Part shown: positions 39,771-42,429 of the stretch, in pieces
Layout of the letters: each line of letters opens with the position of its first letter
Numbering within the stretch: the first letter of the stretch is position 1
Source: Candidatus Omnitrophota bacterium
Lineage (GTDB): Bacteria > Omnitrophota > Omnitrophia > Omnitrophales > Aquincolibacteriaceae
Length of the DNA: 42,429 nucleotides
Assembly (NCBI GenBank): GCA_903819565.1
Contig: CAIJDY010000107.1
Span: 1-42,429, forward strand
Direction of reading: 5' to 3'
Program-made: the position numbers and the translations under genes
The notes under the pieces: model-generated
Seen by the model: the letters and a program-made list of their open reading frames with translations, nothing else
Database searches by the model: none
Told to the model about the DNA's origin: nothing

Positions 39771-41878
39771 TGCCCAATCTACTCGTTGAGATAGGAACGG
39801 AAGAGCTTCCCGTCGGGACACTGGACATCGTTTATGAGCAAATCGCCGTGCAACTGCGGCAGAAACTCGTGGACGAGAGGATCGCCTTCGAAGAGGTCAA
39901 GGTCGAGGCGACGCCGCGACGGATCGCGCTTTTTGTGCGCGGGATCGCGGCCATGCAGCAGGACCGCGAGCTTGAGATCTCCGGTCCTTCCAAGGAAAAA
40001 TGTTACGACGCCGGAGGAAATCCTACGCCGGTCCTTCAGGGTTTTTTGCGCAGCAAGCAGGCGGAGGCGAAAGACATTGAAGTGCGCGAGACGCCGAAGG
40101 GACCGTTTATTTTTCTGAGAAAAAAAGACAAAGGCCGGCCGGTCGTGCAGCTGCTCCCGGAGTTCCTGAAGCAGATCCTCACGTCGCTCCCTTTCCCGAA
40201 ATTCATGCGGTGGGAAACTTCAGGGTTCCGGTTCCCGCGGCCGGTTCGCTGGCTGGTGGTGCTTCTTGATAAAAAGCGCGTGCCCATGGATTTTGCGGGC
40301 ATGAAATCGGGGAACCGCAGCTTCGGTCACCGGTTCCTGGCTCCGCAGGGTTTCGTGATACCGCAAGCGGACTGGAAACTGTACGTCGCGTTATTGAAAA
40401 AGAAACATGTCCTGCTTGATCTTGCGGCGCGCGAAACGCTGATCCGGAACAAGCTTCGCGATGCGTTCGCTCAAAAACAGATTGACGAAGACCTTGTTCA
40501 CACGAACGCCCAGCTTGTCGAAGAACCTTATTTCCTCAAGGGGACCTTTTCCCAGCAATATCTCGAACTCCCGGCCGAAGTGCTGGCCAGTTGCATGAAG
40601 AAAAATCAAAAGATCTTCGCCTGTTATGACGCCGGGACGCGGCTCAGGAACCATTTCGTGGCCGTGATGAACGGGAAAAGGAACGGGCTCGCGAGGATCC
40701 AGAAGGACTACGAGAACGTTCTGGATTCTCGGCTGAAGGACGCTCGCTATTTTTACGAACTCGACACGAAAGAGCCGATGGAGAAGAAAAAACCCGTGTT
40801 GGCGCAGCTGGTCTATCTCGGCAAGCTGGGCTCGGTGCTCGACAAGACCGCGAGGCTCGAAAAAATGGCGCCGGAGTTCGCGCAGGCGTCGGGGCACGGG
40901 GAACTTTCCGCGGACCTCGCGCGCGTGGCGGCGCTTTCCAAGATCGATCTGGTGACCCATCTTGTTTATGAAATGCCGGACCTTCAGGGGATCGTCGGGC
41001 GCGAGTACGCCCTCGAGGCCAAGGAAAAGGAAACGGTCGCTTCCGCCATCGGCTCCCAGTACCTGCCGAAAAATCTCGCGGAAGACCGTCAAAAAGTGAA
41101 AAATTCCATGGGGCCTCTCGGCGCGCTTTTCGGGATCATGGACCGTCTGGATCTTTTGGTCGGGGCATTCGGCACCGGGATCGAACCGACCGGAAGCCAG
41201 GACCCGTTCGCGTTGCGCCGGGCCGGCGGGAGCCTGGTGAAACTTGTCCGCGCCTTTTCCGTTTCTTTTTCGCTGTCTCAACTGGTGGAAGCGAACATCC
41301 GTCTTTACGGTGAACGCCTCAGCCGTCCGGGCGAACTGAAAGCGGGGCTTTTGAAATTCCTGCAGGAGCGGGTCGCGTTTGAACTCGGCGTGAAAGCGGG
41401 GACATGGCCCGCCGAGATTCTTCAGGCGGTCTGCCGCACGGACTTTGACGATCTTGCGGGAGTTTATCGACGGTTCGACGCGCTTTGCGGGCTGTCCGAA
41501 AAGGAGCCCAAGATTTTTGTCAAGGCCGCCAAGGTGATCCAGCGGACGGCGAATATGCTCAAGGGGTACGGGAAGGCGGCTGGGGAACCCCGGCAAGAGT
41601 TGTTGATCGAAGAGCAGGAGAAAAAGATCTTTGAACTTGTCCAGACGCGGATGCACGAGGTCAAGGAGCCGTTGGATCACGGGGACTATGAAAAAGCGAC
41701 GCGCCTTTTCGCGCAGATCTTTTCAGCGCCCCTGCATGATTTTTTTGATCACGTGCTGATCAATGCGGAGAAACCGGAGCTTCGGGAGAACCGGATGGCG
41801 CTCGTGGCGAAGATTAACCGCCTTTACGCCGGGAGCCTTGCGGACCTTTCTGGACTATCCAGAATTGACGAAGAGTGA
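39770..41878 (+). CDS. glyS: glycyl-tRNA synthetase beta subunit
   Basis: LLVEIGTEELPVGTL, MRWETSGFRFPRPVRWLVVLLD, TGIEPTGSQDPFALRRAGGSLV; start overlaps glyQ stop by 1 nt. Confidence 0.96.
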   Translation: MPNLLVEIGTEELPVGTLDIVYEQIAVQLRQKLVDERIAFEEVKVEATPRRIALFVRGIAAMQQDRELEISGPSKEKCYDAGGNPTPVLQGFLRSKQAEAKDIEVRETPKGPFIFLRKKDKGRPVVQLLPEFLKQILTSLPFPKFMRWETSGFRFPRPVRWLVVLLDKKRVPMDFAGMKSGNRSFGHRFLAPQGFVIPQADWKLYVALLKKKHVLLDLAARETLIRNKLRDAFAQKQIDEDLVHTNAQLVEEPYFLKGTFSQQYLELPAEVLASCMKKNQKIFACYDAGTRLRNHFVAVMNGKRNGLARIQKDYENVLDSRLKDARYFYELDTKEPMEKKKPVLAQLVYLGKLGSVLDKTARLEKMAPEFAQASGHGELSADLARVAALSKIDLVTHLVYEMPDLQGIVGREYALEAKEKETVASAIGSQYLPKNLAEDRQKVKNSMGPLGALFGIMDRLDLLVGAFGTGIEPTGSQDPFALRRAGGSLVKLVRAFSVSFSLSQLVEANIRLYGERLSRPGELKAGLLKFLQERVAFELGVKAGTWPAEILQAVCRTDFDDLAGVYRRFDALCGLSEKEPKIFVKAAKVIQRTANMLKGYGKAAGEPRQELLIEEQEKKIFELVQTRMHEVKEPLDHGDYEKATRLFAQIFSAPLHDFFDHVLINAEKPELRENRMALVAKINRLYAGSLADLSGLSRIDEE

Positions 41879-42090
41879 TATAATCGCCCCCTTCATCCCG
41901 TGACAACAGCCAAATTTGTTCATTTCACCGGACGAGTATTATAAGGAAGGCGGTTCACGTGGGGTTTTCTCCGGGGTTTCATCGGCTAAGTCGTGTTGCG
42001 AGGTTGGCGTTCCCTCCAGAGTCGATACGGGCTTTAATGAAATGGGGAAATTTTCATAACATCAAATAAAAAAAGGAGTTAAGAGCAAAA

Positions 42091-42429
42091 ATGAGTACAG
42101 CATCAGCCACAAAAAAGTCATCGAAATCATCTAAAACTAAATCCTCAAAATTCGTTTATTTCTTCGGAAGCGGTAAGGCCGAGGGCGACGCCAAGATGAA
42201 GCAGCTTCTCGGCGGCAAAGGAGCCAACCTTGCGGAAATGACCAATCTTGAAATTCCCGTGCCGGCCGGTTTCACGATCACGACCGAAACTTGCGACCTT
42301 TTCTATAAGAACGGCAAGAAGTGGCCCGCGGGTCTGGAGCAGCAGGTCCGCGAGAACATCGCCAAACTTGAAAAAGCCATGGGGCTGAAGCTCGGCGACC
42401 GGAACAACCCGCTTCTCGTTTCCGTGCGC
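42091..42429 (+). CDS. ppdK: pyruvate, phosphate dikinase (3' truncated by window edge)
   Basis: KFVYFFGSGKAEGDAKMKQLLGGKGANLAEMTNLEIPVPAGFTITTETCDLFYKNGKKWPAGL; AAGGAG ribosome-binding site. Confidence 0.92.
   Translation, partial: MSTASATKKSSKSSKTKSSKFVYFFGSGKAEGDAKMKQLLGGKGANLAEMTNLEIPVPAGFTITTETCDLFYKNGKKWPAGLEQQVRENIAKLEKAMGLKLGDRNNPLLVSVR

Noticed and set aside
40391-41680. 429-aa ORF on the - strand
   Set aside because: Antisense to glyS.

Overview
The window is a compact, GC-rich bacterial chromosome segment of about 42.4 kb with roughly 39 genes, most on the + strand and many overlapping or abutting. It looks like a Gram-negative, possibly uncultured lineage (LptF/G permease, LL-DAP aminotransferase, GlyQ/GlyS). 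An Omnitrophota-like origin is only a guess. Housekeeping content includes glgC, an LptF/G permease, comF, an EF-P family gene, an RluA-type pseudouridine synthase, rpsU (below the ORF-track cutoff), hisS-aspS-phoH-HD hydrolase-ybeY-recO, dapL, folK-panC-panD-aspartate dehydrogenase, uvrA, cutA, comEA, glyQ-glyS and the start of ppdK. The accessory part is about 8.7-16.4 kb: GT2 glycosyltransferase, methyltransferase, radical SAM, YdjC/HpnK-like deacetylase, a second B12-binding radical SAM and an ArnT-like glycosyltransferase with a large extra C-terminal domain. It recalls the HpnI/HpnJ/HpnK tailoring trio, with no squalene/hopene genes in view. Best leads: (1) this glycolipid-like tailoring cluster; (2) a relic of the YdjC C-terminus just before the ArnT-like gene, implying a past rearrangement; (3) an EF-P gene with the EfpL/YeiP-type SPTARGA loop; (4) a perfect terminator-like hairpin inside the cutA reading frame; (5) an AT-rich promoter/operator island upstream of an orphan gene. 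No CRISPR array, rRNA, convincing tRNA, transposase or prophage was seen.
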